Shown in pieces: positions 1 through 7,800 of a stretch of DNA of 17,837 nucleotides; position 1 is the first letter of the stretch; every line of letters begins with the position of its first letter. The stretch spans positions 1 through 17,837 of the forward strand of contig CAKPLQ010000029.1 of assembly GCA_934167685.1 (NCBI GenBank), written 5' to 3'. This DNA is from an uncultured Clostridia bacterium. Its GTDB lineage: Bacteria > Bacillota > Clostridia > TANB77 > CAG-508. The translations under genes and the position numbers were made by a program. The notes under the pieces were generated by a model. It had not been told where the DNA came from and ran no database searches. It saw only the letters and a program-made list of their open reading frames with translations.

Positions 1-71
1 CCTGGAACGGGCTCGAACCGTCGACCTCTAGCGTGACAGGCTAGCGTTCTAACCAACTGAACTACCAGGCC
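1..71 (-). tRNA. tRNA-Asp (GTC), 3' end cut by window edge
   Basis: Read on the minus strand, the acceptor 5' arm GGCCTGG begins at 71, followed by a D-arm (GTTC...GAAC), a perfect anticodon stem CTAGC/GCTAG around loop CTGTCAC (anticodon GTC, Asp) and a T-arm containing GGTTCGA. Only CCAGG of the 3' acceptor arm is inside the window, so the last bases and any encoded CCA lie outside. It sits 8 nt downstream of tRNA-Val and is probably co-transcribed with it. Confidence 0.95.
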
Positions 72-79
72 GTAAAACA

Positions 80-155
80 TGGTGGTCGCTATAGGGCTCG
101 AACCTATGACCCTCTGCTTGTAAGGCAGATGCTCTCCCAGCTGAGCTAAGCGACC
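80..155 (-). tRNA. tRNA-Val (TAC) with encoded CCA
   Basis: Minus-strand cloverleaf: acceptor GGTCGCT/AGCGACC, discriminator A, encoded CCA at 80-82, anticodon stem TCTGC/GCAGA with loop CTTACAA (anticodon TAC, Val), and T-arm with GGTTCGA. At 76 nt the length is standard. It is the first gene of a small tRNA cluster running left out of the window. Confidence 0.96.
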
Positions 156-174
156 ATGTCTTTCGACAAGACTT

Positions 175-203
175 AGTATACTATGTTTTTTCTCTATTGT
201 CAA
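175..203 (-). promoter_or_regulatory. Sigma-A promoter of the tRNA-Val/Asp cluster
   Basis: Minus strand: TTGACA (198-203), exactly 17 nt, TATACT (175-180). The predicted start is near 168, about 12 nt before the 5' end of tRNA-Val. The -35 is a perfect match and the -10 is 5/6, as expected for a strong stable-RNA promoter. Confidence 0.85.
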
Positions 204-259
204 TACATTTTTAAAATTTTTTTTATTTTTTTACAATTTTTCCGAATTTACCTATTTTT

Positions 260-940
260 TTAATTTATTGTTGTACTCGTTTTCCCTGTTCCTACAACGT
301 TTTCTTGCAAAGACCTCCATGTATTGCAACCGATTATTCCATCTGATGTTAATCCTCTTGAAGTTTGGTATCTTCTCACTGCACTTTCTGTTTGTGCACC
401 AAATACACCATCAAGACCACCAGTTTTATATCCTAAAGTATTCAAATCATCTTGCGCTATACATACATAATTTCCTCTTGACCCTCTTCTTATCAATGGA
501 TATCCACCACTACTACAAGCTGGTGTTCCAAACCTCCTGTCAAAATGTACCCAAGTAGGCGATAATGAAGCAGGCTCTACATATGTCCAAACTCCTGAAT
601 TTTTAGCACTATTTCTTAAAACTGTTCTCTGAGCATTAGTTAATCTTTGCCCAACATCAAATGCTGTCCCAGCATAATGTTGGCTTTGATTTCCGTGGCC
701 ACCTTCGTATGGTCTTTTAAATGCAAATCCCACAGAAATCGGTGCACCATATATATATCTTTGACTATTCCATGCTTGCATTGTCCTTTTGTCTGTCCAC
801 AATATGTTACTATTACTTGAACCTCTAAATTCTCTTACTCTTAATGTATTATTTGTATTATATGGCATTGCCTCACTTTCACCCCTAAAAAATGTTTCCA
901 TTCTATTAGTATCTTGATTATACACTAAAATTTTCGCCAT
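260..940 (-). CDS. M15-type zinc peptidase with C-terminal peptidoglycan-binding domain
   Basis: 226 residues from the chosen ATG at 940. That start follows GGGAGGAA at good spacing; an ATG at 958 would put the ribosome site inside the gene. The N-terminal half is a D-Ala-D-Ala carboxypeptidase/endolysin-like M15 fold. The zinc motif SQHYAGTAFD supplies His88 and Asp95, WVHFD supplies His132, and Glu122 in YVEP is the likely catalytic acid. Residues about 148-213 are a PG_binding_1 repeat (LIRRGSRG..., GLDGVFG, DGIIGCNTW). By family it should cleave peptide stems or cross-bridges of peptidoglycan. There is no signal peptide, which fits a mother-cell, autolysis or phage-lysin-like role; which one cannot be told here. 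It is the last gene of the minus-strand run after the sortase (60-nt gap), and a hairpin covers its ribosome site. Confidence 0.85.
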   Translation of the reverse strand: MAKILVYNQDTNRMETFFRGESEAMPYNTNNTLRVREFRGSSNSNILWTDKRTMQAWNSQRYIYGAPISVGFAFKRPYEGGHGNQSQHYAGTAFDVGQRLTNAQRTVLRNSAKNSGVWTYVEPASLSPTWVHFDRRFGTPACSSGGYPLIRRGSRGNYVCIAQDDLNTLGYKTGGLDGVFGAQTESAVRRYQTSRGLTSDGIIGCNTWRSLQENVVGTGKTSTTIN

Positions 941-995
941 AAAATATTCCTCCCTCATAACATACTTTTTATATATTATGAAAGAGGAATATTTT
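941..995 (-). promoter_or_regulatory. Hairpin sequestering the ribosome binding site of the M15 gene
   Basis: A perfect 12-bp inverted repeat (984-995 with 941-952) continues inward as two U-G wobbles and six more pairs, giving a 20-bp stem with a 15-nt loop (961-975) in the minus-strand RNA. The descending arm contains the GGGAGGAA ribosome site, and the start codon (938-940) follows the stem directly. It could act as a translational switch, an RNase site, or a weak terminator after the sortase gene. Confidence 0.65.
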
Positions 996-1000
996 TGTTA

Positions 1001-1759
1001 TTATTTTTTCTCAGTACATTTAACTATAACTCTCTGTTTTACGTCATCAGTACATGTTATTAGCGTGACTTCTCTTTTACCATTTGTGTATTGAGTTGTA
1101 TCAGACCTGTCATTCGGGTCAACTGTATGCAAATCATACACTTCATATTGGACTGTTCTCTGGCTTAAATCCTGTATCTCTACTATATCACCAACTGTTA
1201 ATTTAGGAACCTCACTAAAGAAAACTCCTTTTCTTCTATAATTATGACCTATTATGCAAAGATTTCCAACTTCATTTGGGTTAGCTCCCCAAAACTTATA
1301 TGGTGCTACCTTCATGACTTCAACATTCTTAGTTTGTGCCAATATCGGATAATTTATGTTGATTTTAGGAATTTTAACAATGCCTATTGCCTCATACTTT
1401 TTTCCATCAGAAGCAACATACTCAGAAGTAGCAGTTGCCATTTGTAATGAATTATTTGTTGAATTCGTTTCTTCTGTATTCTCTATCTCTTCCATATCTT
1501 CTGTAGCTTCTTGCGTAATTTTTACTACAAGAGCATTGTCATTTTCGCTAATTATTGTGTTATCCTTTTTTGTTAAAAAAGATAATATATCTCCAGAAAT
1601 GCCTTCTTGTCTATTTTTATCATACTCTGAATATGCATAGAAAGAAAATAATGATATTATTAATAATATTGATATTATAAACAGAATTTTATATAATTTC
1701 TTTTTTCTTTTAAGTTCTGGTGTTACATATATTTTTTCTGTTACCAAAATCTGATTCAT
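1001..1759 (-). CDS. Sortase (class D-like) transpeptidase
   Basis: 252 residues with a cytoplasmic N-terminus, one membrane segment (about 23-43), an acidic linker (about 85-105) and a C-terminal sortase barrel. The catalytic set is complete: His172 in IIGHNY, Cys236 in TLITC and Arg243 in KQRVIV. TLxTC fits clostridial class D-type enzymes; class assignment by eye is tentative. Sortases cut an LPxTG-like signal and join the protein to peptidoglycan or a pilin. The start has AAGGAGG 5 nt upstream. It lies 21 nt after the 590-residue membrane protein gene, so it is probably co-transcribed. I found no LPxTG-type protein among the genes of this window, so its substrate is elsewhere. Confidence 0.88.
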   Translation of the reverse strand: MNQILVTEKIYVTPELKRKKKLYKILFIISILLIISLFSFYAYSEYDKNRQEGISGDILSFLTKKDNTIISENDNALVVKITQEATEDMEEIENTEETNSTNNSLQMATATSEYVASDGKKYEAIGIVKIPKININYPILAQTKNVEVMKVAPYKFWGANPNEVGNLCIIGHNYRRKGVFFSEVPKLTVGDIVEIQDLSQRTVQYEVYDLHTVDPNDRSDTTQYTNGKREVTLITCTDDVKQRVIVKCTEKK

Positions 1760-1780
1760 ATTTTCCTCCTTCCGCCCCTT

Positions 1781-3553
1781 TTAATTTGATACTTCATCAA
1801 TTGTAATAGTATTAATTAAATTATTTGTTTCATTGTATGTTATAGACACTTTATATTTAGCTCTATCTTTTATTTTTTCTGAAATTTGTTTAACTCCATC
1901 CTCATCAGTTTTGTCTTTTTCTATAGCCAATTTTATACTATACTTAATTTTAGAAGAGTCTGTTATATTGCTATTTTCATTATCATTAACTTGATTAATT
2001 TCATAACTTCCTAAATTATTTTTTACCACTTCCAATAATGTCTTTACATTTTCTGCTGATACCTCGTCTCCTGTATAAAATTCAAATTTAGCATTAAATT
2101 TATTTATATCTACTTGAGTCATTTCTGTATTAGAATTATCAGTATTATTATTCTCCACATTATTTCCAAAACCTAAAGCATTAATTAATAATTCAAGACG
2201 AGAATTTGCTTTTTCTGGTACTCTTACTTTTAATTGTTGAATTATATTTTTTCTAACATTTTCATCTGCATCATTCAACACAAAGTTATTATTATCTGAT
2301 AATGTTTGTTTTTTCTCAAAATCACTACCTATTTTTATATCACTTATAACATCCAAAGTTGCATTTAATATATCTTTTTTATAATTTATTGATGAATCAA
2401 TCTGTATATCACTACCAGACTTATTCATTTGATTAGATAAACTTATTGTGTATTTATCGTCATCTTCTCCAATTTCCACTACTATATCGAATTTTTCTTG
2501 TTGATCTGTATTTTCTTTAGAAAAGTTCACACTATATTGGTCTGTTTTATCAGAATTTACCACAGCAATTTGTATTCTTGAATTTATTTTCCCATTAGTA
2601 TTTGTATTTTCTACTGTTACTTTATTTAACCCTATTTCGAAAACTGTTCTTATTGTAACATTATCTTTTTCGTATACAGTAATTTTTACTTCTGGTACGT
2701 CAGTTTCTTCGGTTAATTTTTCAATCAATTGATCTATGTATCCTTGATACATTTCTTTTTGCGCATCTAATTTATCTATAATAATACTTTCTGTTTTTAA
2801 TTGATTTAAAATTTGAACTAGCATATTTTCTACTTGTTCTTTGCTTAATGTAACAGTATACGCTTTTGTTTTAACTGTATTATTGTTATATGTAATAACC
2901 GCATTTTTATTACTTTTAAATGTTCCACTAGAGATAGTATCTATGATAATCTTACTATATTTTTCTTTTAATTTTTGAGAATCACTATCTGATATCACTT
3001 CTTCTTCAACATCCGAAGTTCCGTCAATAACATTCATAATTTTTTCTAATGTCAAACTATCTGTTCCTAAATCACTTGCAACTGTTTCTAAGTTATTATC
3101 ATCTTTTACAGAAATAAACTGTTTAACTACATCTGAAAATCTAACACCATATGTACCTTGGTCTTTTATCAACTCAGACTCAAGATATTTTTGGTCTCCT
3201 AGCAAAACTTGTCCATCAGCATAAAAATATTTATCGGCTTGGTCTTTTTGAACATCTATAGTTGCAGAAAGGTCATTTAGAGAACTTGAAACTTCTCCAC
3301 CTTCTGAATAAGTTGTTTTTAATTTGACTGTAGCCTCATATTTTTCCTGATTATTTAAATCATTTATTGTTTTTTGAGTTTGTGAATCTGCCAATTGATT
3401 AATTGTTTCTACATTTTGTGATATGTATTTAGAAAATAATTCCTTATCACTTTTAAATACATCTGTTGCTATATACAAATATGCTCCTATACCAGCTAAA
3501 GCTAATAATAAAATTATAATTATAAAAATTACTAATATTCTTTTACCTCTCAT
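1781..3553 (-). CDS. Membrane-anchored extracellular protein of unknown function
   Basis: 590 residues. A short basic N-terminus (MRGKR) and one strongly hydrophobic segment (about 6-28) are followed by a long polar region rich in Lys, Asp, Asn and Ser, with predicted beta-strand alternation and an Asn-rich linker near 460-475. I see no Cys, His or Trp, which argues against a lipoprotein, a metal site or a disulfide fold. There is no LPxTG signal. The likely topology is an N-terminal anchor with about 560 residues outside the membrane. I do not recognise a catalytic motif and assign no function. The start follows AAAGGAG. It lies 28 nt after rlmB and 21 nt before the sortase, so it probably belongs to the same transcript; a wall-associated or scaffolding job is only an inference from that. 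Confidence 0.85.
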   Translation of the reverse strand: MRGKRILVIFIIIILLLALAGIGAYLYIATDVFKSDKELFSKYISQNVETINQLADSQTQKTINDLNNQEKYEATVKLKTTYSEGGEVSSSLNDLSATIDVQKDQADKYFYADGQVLLGDQKYLESELIKDQGTYGVRFSDVVKQFISVKDDNNLETVASDLGTDSLTLEKIMNVIDGTSDVEEEVISDSDSQKLKEKYSKIIIDTISSGTFKSNKNAVITYNNNTVKTKAYTVTLSKEQVENMLVQILNQLKTESIIIDKLDAQKEMYQGYIDQLIEKLTEETDVPEVKITVYEKDNVTIRTVFEIGLNKVTVENTNTNGKINSRIQIAVVNSDKTDQYSVNFSKENTDQQEKFDIVVEIGEDDDKYTISLSNQMNKSGSDIQIDSSINYKKDILNATLDVISDIKIGSDFEKKQTLSDNNNFVLNDADENVRKNIIQQLKVRVPEKANSRLELLINALGFGNNVENNNTDNSNTEMTQVDINKFNAKFEFYTGDEVSAENVKTLLEVVKNNLGSYEINQVNDNENSNITDSSKIKYSIKLAIEKDKTDEDGVKQISEKIKDRAKYKVSITYNETNNLINTITIDEVSN

Positions 3554-3581
3554 TATTTACTCCTTTTCTACCTTTTTAGTT

Positions 3582-4433
3582 TTATCTTTTGGATATTCTT
3601 TGTTTTACTGCTTCGTATACTATTATTCCTGTTGAAACTGATGCGTTTAATGATGTTACTTTTCCCTTCATTGGAATTTTTACGTTAAAATCGCAATTTT
3701 TCTTAACCTTTGCACTTATTCCTTTTCCTTCATTTCCTATTACTATTCCAAGAGGTCCTGTTAAATCTTGATTATAATAGTACTTTTCTGAATTTATATC
3801 TGTTCCGCATATCCATAGTCCTGCTTGTTTTAGCTCTTCTATTGCATCTGATATGTTAGTTACTCTAGCTATTTTCATATGTTCTACAGCACCTGCTGAT
3901 GCTTTGTTTACAGTACTATTTACTGATACTGCTCTTCTTTTTGGAATTATTATTCCATGTACTCCAGCTGTTTCTGCTGTTCTTATTATAGATCCTAAAT
4001 TGTGTGGATCTTCTATTCCATCTAAGATTAATACAAATGGTTCTTCATTTTTCTCTACTGCGTCTTGTAAAATATCTTGAATTTCAACATATTCAAATGG
4101 TGGTACTATTGCAATTACTCCTTGATAGTTTTCTTCTTGTGCCATTTCGTCCATTTGTCTTTTATCTTTTTCTACAACTATTATTTTTCTTTCTTTTGCA
4201 ATTCCTAATATTTTATTTATAGAACCATGTTTTTCTCCTCTTGTTACATATATTTTGTTTATGTCTTTTCCACTTTCTAATAATTCTAGTACTGAATTCC
4301 TTCCCTCTATTTGGTCATCAAACCTTTTTTCTTCTCTGTCTTCTTGTCTTCTATCTTCTTTTCGCCTGTCCTCTTTTCTTCTTTCTCCTTGTCTTCTAGT
4401 ACGTTCTCTTCTTTCTACTCTATTGACTCTCAT
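3582..4433 (-). CDS. rlmB: 23S rRNA (guanosine-2'-O)-methyltransferase, TrmH/SpoU family
   Basis: 283 residues. The N-terminal substrate-binding domain begins at about 42 (IEGRNSVLELLESG), followed by the SPOUT knot. Motif 1 is DPHNLGSIIRTAE (Asn145, Arg151), motif 2 is IVIGNEGKGI (about 230-239) and motif 3 is TSLNASVSTGI (Ser261, Asn263). The family uses SAM to methylate the ribose of a conserved G in the peptidyl-transferase loop (G2251 in E. coli numbering). About 40 extra N-terminal residues form a highly charged RRKEDRR/RRQEDR repeat not present in typical ~245-residue homologues. The start has GAAGGAG upstream, placed right after the lepA stop (12-nt gap), so the two genes are likely coupled. 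TrmH-family annotation is safe; the exact target base is by homology. Confidence 0.9.
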   Translation of the reverse strand: MRVNRVERRERTRRQGERRKEDRRKEDRRQEDREEKRFDDQIEGRNSVLELLESGKDINKIYVTRGEKHGSINKILGIAKERKIIVVEKDKRQMDEMAQEENYQGVIAIVPPFEYVEIQDILQDAVEKNEEPFVLILDGIEDPHNLGSIIRTAETAGVHGIIIPKRRAVSVNSTVNKASAGAVEHMKIARVTNISDAIEELKQAGLWICGTDINSEKYYYNQDLTGPLGIVIGNEGKGISAKVKKNCDFNVKIPMKGKVTSLNASVSTGIIVYEAVKQRISKR

Positions 4434-4445
4434 TCTTTCTCCTTC

Positions 4446-6251
4446 CTATTCATCATCTAATTTTAATACTGATAAAAATGCTTCTTGTGGCATTTCTACA
4501 TTTCCTATTTGTCTCATTCTCTTTTTGCCTCTTTTTTGCTTTTCAAGCAATTTTTTCTTTCTTGTAATATCTCCACCATAACATTTTGCTAATACATCTT
4601 TTCTCATTGCTGAGATTGTTTCTCTTGCAATTATTGTTCCTCCAACAACTGCTTGTAATGGTATTGCAAATAATTGCCTTGGTATTACTTCTTTTAGTTT
4701 TTCTACCATTTTTTTGCCTCTTGTATATGCATTGTCTTTAAATACTATAAATGATAATGCATCTACTGGTTCTCCATTTACATGTATATCTAATTTTACT
4801 AATTTTGATTCTCTATATTCTTTAAATTCGTAATCAAATGATGCATAGCCTTTGGTTCTTGATTTTAAAGCATCAAAAAAGTCATATATTATTTCGTTTA
4901 ATGGTATGTCATATATTAATGTAACTCTATTTTCATCAAGATATTTCATATCTATAAATGTTCCTCTACGGTTTTGACATATATCCATTATATTTCCTAC
5001 ATATTCTTTAGGTGTCATTATATTTGCTGTAACTATTGGTTCTTCCATATATGCTATTTCTACTTGTGATGGCAAGTCTGTTGGATTGTAAATATCTAGT
5101 ACTTCTCCAGATGTTTTGTGTACTTTGTAGATTACTGATGGTGCTGTTGTTATTAGTCCTAAGTCGAATTCTCTGTCTAATCTTTCTTCTATTATTTCTA
5201 AATGTAATAATCCTAAAAATCCACATCTAAATCCAAAGCCTAATGCTGCAGATGTTTCTGGTTCATATTCTAATGCTGCATCATTTAATTTTAGTTTTTC
5301 TAATGCTATTTTTAAATTCTCGTATTCACTTCCATCTATTGGGTATAATCCACAATACACCATTGGCGTCACTTTTTTATATCCTGGCAATGGCTCTTCT
5401 GCAGGATTTTCTTTTATTGTTATTGTATCTCCAACTCGTATATCTGTTAAACTTTTTATACTTGCAGAAATATATCCAACTTCTCCTGCCGTTATTTCTT
5501 GTACTGGCATATATTGACCTGGTGCAAAATACCCTACTTCTGCTACAGTAAATGTTTTTCCAGTTGCCATTAGTTTTATTTCGTCTCCAACTTTTACCTT
5601 TCCATCTACAACTCTTACATATGCTACTGCTCCTTTGTAGTTATCATAATATGAATCAAATATTAAGCATTTTGTTTTGGCATCTTCGTCTCCTTTTGGC
5701 GCAGGCAAATCTGTTACTATTCTTTCTAACACTTCTTCTACATTTAAACCAGATTTTGCAGATATACATGGTGCATCCATTGCGGGGATTCCTATTATAT
5801 CTTCTATTTCTTTTTTTACTTCATCTGGTCTTGCATTTGGCAAATCTATTTTATTTATTACTGGTAATATTTCTAAGTCATTTTCTATTGCTAAATATAC
5901 ATTTGCTAATGTTTGTGCTTCTACCCCCTGACTCGCATCTACTACTAGTATTGCTCCATCACATGCTGCTAAACTTCTTGATACTTCGTAATTAAAGTCT
6001 ACATGTCCTGGTGTGTCTATTAAATTAAATGTATATTCTTGTCCATCTTTTGCTTTGTATTTCATTCGCACTGCTTGAGACTTTATTGTTATTCCTCTTT
6101 CTCGTTCTATATCCATGTTGTCTAACACTTGCTCTTCCATTTCTCTTTGTGATAATACTCCTGTTTTTTCTATCAGCCTATCAGCTAGTGTTGACTTTCC
6201 ATGGTCTATATGTGCTATTATACTAAAATTTCTTATATTTTTTTGCTTCAT
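4446..6251 (-). CDS. lepA: Elongation factor 4, ribosome back-translocating GTPase
   Basis: 601 residues, the normal length for LepA. It starts with FSIIAHIDHGKSTLADRL (G1), then RERGITIK (switch I), DTPGHVDF (G3) and NKIDLP (G4). Domain II, the EF-G-like domains III and V, and the LepA-specific C-terminal domain (ending KRGKKRMRQIGNVEMP...) follow. It binds stalled ribosomes and promotes back-translocation with GTP hydrolysis. The ATG follows CAGGAGG. It is the first gene of the minus-strand run with rlmB and is preceded by its own -10 element. Confidence 0.97.
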   Translation of the reverse strand: MKQKNIRNFSIIAHIDHGKSTLADRLIEKTGVLSQREMEEQVLDNMDIERERGITIKSQAVRMKYKAKDGQEYTFNLIDTPGHVDFNYEVSRSLAACDGAILVVDASQGVEAQTLANVYLAIENDLEILPVINKIDLPNARPDEVKKEIEDIIGIPAMDAPCISAKSGLNVEEVLERIVTDLPAPKGDEDAKTKCLIFDSYYDNYKGAVAYVRVVDGKVKVGDEIKLMATGKTFTVAEVGYFAPGQYMPVQEITAGEVGYISASIKSLTDIRVGDTITIKENPAEEPLPGYKKVTPMVYCGLYPIDGSEYENLKIALEKLKLNDAALEYEPETSAALGFGFRCGFLGLLHLEIIEERLDREFDLGLITTAPSVIYKVHKTSGEVLDIYNPTDLPSQVEIAYMEEPIVTANIMTPKEYVGNIMDICQNRRGTFIDMKYLDENRVTLIYDIPLNEIIYDFFDALKSRTKGYASFDYEFKEYRESKLVKLDIHVNGEPVDALSFIVFKDNAYTRGKKMVEKLKEVIPRQLFAIPLQAVVGGTIIARETISAMRKDVLAKCYGGDITRKKKLLEKQKRGKKRMRQIGNVEMPQEAFLSVLKLDDE

Positions 6252-6289
6252 ATTTCCTCCTGTTTTTTCTCATATTTCTTGGCTATTAT

Positions 6290-6298
6290 ATTATAACA
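6290..6298 (-). promoter_or_regulatory. Extended -10 promoter of lepA
   Basis: Minus strand: TG-T-TATAAT (TG at 6297-6298, TATAAT at 6290-6295), an extended -10 that can work without a good -35. A TTGATG upstream is 20 nt away, too far to count on. The predicted start near 6283 gives a ~30-nt leader. A second TATAAT overlaps at 6285-6290. Confidence 0.55.
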
Positions 6299-6344
6299 TG
6301 TTTCTTATTTTTTTTCATCAATTTTTATAAATTTTTGCATTTTT

Positions 6345-6373
6345 TTGTTACAGGATAATGGTTTATTTAAAAT
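6345..6373 (+). promoter_or_regulatory. Candidate promoter of the structured RNA
   Basis: Plus strand: TTGTTA (6345-6350), 17 nt, TAAAAT (6368-6373). The predicted start at about 6380 lies just before the outer stem of the RNA candidate. The match is 4/6 and 5/6 in very A/T-rich DNA, so chance is possible. Confidence 0.45.
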
Positions 6374-6379
6374 TAATAT

Positions 6380-6566
6380 AGAGAAATAGTTGAAATCTAA
6401 GCATTGAATGAAATGGCGAATGTGCCTGAAGAAATTTTAGAAATTCTTATGTAGTTTTATGGTAAGAGTTCACGATAGTGGAAAGGACCCATAAAACAAA
6501 TTAGAATTTCTTAAATTTCGTAATAAGCCGAGACATGTAATGAAAAGCTTATATTTCAACTATTTA
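6380..6566 (+). ncRNA. Rod-shaped structured RNA candidate (6S RNA-like outline)
   Basis: A gene-free stretch folds into one long rod. The outer stem 6384-6402/6547-6565 is 19 positions with one mismatch. Next comes a large central bubble of about 28 nt on each side; its 5' side can form a small GGC/GCC hairpin at 6415-6426. The second stem 6431-6447/6503-6519 is 17 positions with one mismatch. An inner stem 6454-6462/6489-6497 (9 bp) is capped by a TTCAC-GATA-GTGGAA hairpin. Outer stem, central bubble, terminal stem and ~182 nt are the outline of 6S RNA, the RNA that binds sigma-A RNA polymerase. I recognise the shape, not the sequence. The plus strand is preferred because a promoter starts exactly at the outer stem. 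It may instead be another clostridial RNA class or an imperfect palindromic intergenic repeat. Confidence 0.5.
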
Positions 6567-6623
6567 ATATAACAAGCTAATCTAAACCAGTAACCCGTAA
6601 CATTTTTGGGAATAATAATATAT

Positions 6624-6660
6624 AAAAAAACTGAGATAAAACTTTTTTGTTTTGCCTCAG
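6624..6660 (-). terminator. Intrinsic terminator of the 3D-domain gene
   Basis: Minus strand: stem CTGAG-GC-AAAAC / GTTTT-AT-CTCAG (6631-6660) followed by seven Ts (6624-6630). It lies 12 nt past the stop of the 3D-domain gene. On the plus strand the same hairpin has only a weak T-tract but could help stop the structured RNA. Confidence 0.8.
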
Positions 6661-6672
6661 CTTTGAATTTTA

Positions 6673-7629
6673 TTATTCTACTACTTGAACAGGTAAATAT
6701 TTTACTCCCCATGCTAATGCTTCTGCATGTGAATTCATATATATATCTATTCTATTTCCTTGGATTGCTCCGCCTCTATCTTCTACAGTATATTCTTTAC
6801 CGTTTATATTTAATTTTGTACCAAATGCAAATTGTCCTGATGCAGCCACTGTATGACCTGCTGTTGCATGTGTTCCAGATGCTGTTCTTCCTGTTACTTT
6901 ACCACAACATTTAGCACATGAACAATATGCTGTTACTTTAAATATTTTTGTTGTTCCTGTTGCTGTATTTGTAGTTGTTGCACTTGTTTTTGCTATTGTA
7001 CTACCAGCTCTTGATGTTACATTTCTTTGCACTTGTACTATTTTATTTACTGGTTCTTTTATTACTGTTTCTGATAATTTTGTTTTTTCTATTTCTTCTT
7101 CATTTTGATATTTTACTTTATATGTTATTTCTTTTATTCCGTCTTCCCCTTGTTGTATTACTTTATTTTTTGTATCTGTTGAACCTTGTGATGCGTCTTT
7201 TGTAATTGTTTCGTATGGTATTGTTTCTTGTTCTACCACTATTTTTTCGATTATTGGTGAATAACTTTTTAATATTTCATCTAATGATGTTTCTATTCCA
7301 CTTTCTGATAATTTAGCAATTTGTACTTCTTGCTCTGATTTGTTTGTTATTACTATTTTGTTGCTGTCTGTAATTTCATCATCTAAACTTGGTGTTACTC
7401 TTTCATCATCTTCTACTAATATATTATTGTCTTCTAATATTTCTTCTACATTTGTTTTGGTTGTGACTACTGTCATTGTATATCCATTTGCCATTGTTAT
7501 TTGAACGCTTCTAATGTCTATTTCCGTAGCCATTACGCTTACTCCAAATACTAATATTATTATCAAACTTATCCCAATAATCTTCATGATAGAGATAGAT
7601 GCTTCATCTTTTTTATCCATAAAAATCAT
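6673..7629 (-). CDS. DUF348/G5/3D-domain cell-wall protein (YabE-like)
   Basis: 318 residues from the ATG at 7629, which follows AAAGGAGG; an ATG at 7650 would include that site in the coding region. A membrane or signal segment lies at about 13-34. A DUF348 ubiquitin-like unit (about 43-95: ITMANGYTMTVVTTKTNVEEIL) and a G5 domain (about 128-203, ...TIPYETI... to VNKIVQV) follow. A Ser/Thr linker leads to a C-terminal 3D domain from 229, with KVTAYCSCAKCCG and the acidic residues Asp284 (VEDRGG) and Asp295 (RIDIYM) of the double-psi barrel. Such proteins (YabE, YuiC, Rpf/Sps relatives) are lytic transglycosylase-like enzymes that remodel glycan strands during growth, germination or resuscitation. 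The gene is monocistronic between its own promoter and terminator. Confidence 0.9.
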   Translation of the reverse strand: MIFMDKKDEASISIMKIIGISLIIILVFGVSVMATEIDIRSVQITMANGYTMTVVTTKTNVEEILEDNNILVEDDERVTPSLDDEITDSNKIVITNKSEQEVQIAKLSESGIETSLDEILKSYSPIIEKIVVEQETIPYETITKDASQGSTDTKNKVIQQGEDGIKEITYKVKYQNEEEIEKTKLSETVIKEPVNKIVQVQRNVTSRAGSTIAKTSATTTNTATGTTKIFKVTAYCSCAKCCGKVTGRTASGTHATAGHTVAASGQFAFGTKLNINGKEYTVEDRGGAIQGNRIDIYMNSHAEALAWGVKYLPVQVVE

Positions 7630-7654
7630 TTTTCCTCCTTTTGACGACATACTT

Positions 7655-7683
7655 ATTATACACGTTTTATATTATTTTGTCAA
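7655..7683 (-). promoter_or_regulatory. Consensus sigma-A promoter of the 3D-domain gene
   Basis: Minus strand: TTGACA (7678-7683), 17 nt, TATAAT (7655-7660). Both boxes are perfect. The predicted start near 7648 leaves a ~20-nt leader before the ATG at 7629. Confidence 0.88.
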
Positions 7684-7800
7684 ATTTTAAGTTTTTGTGT
7701 TGCCAATTTCCGTAAGCCTTGGTAAATCTTGGTCTTATATATTATATGTTGCTTGTACTAAAAAAATTCATAAAAAATTTTTTTATCTTTATTTTTTTCA

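Noticed and set aside
205..260. Terminator after the M15 peptidase gene
   Set aside because: The stretch is A/T runs with no stable stem. Transcription may run toward the tRNA promoter region, but no terminator can be supported.
260..940. Prophage remnant based on the endolysin-like M15/PG-binding protein
   Set aside because: There is no holin, integrase, portal or tail gene nearby, and the gene sits with chromosomal envelope genes of matching composition.
6594..6610. Terminator CCC...GGG right after the structured RNA
   Set aside because: It has only three G-C pairs, an 11-nt loop and no T-tract after it, so it is too weak to call.
7684..7800. Small gene or RNA between the 3D-gene promoter and the terminator at 7801
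   Set aside because: I found no ribosome site with an open frame and no stem longer than 4-5 bp. It looks like plain A/T-rich spacer.
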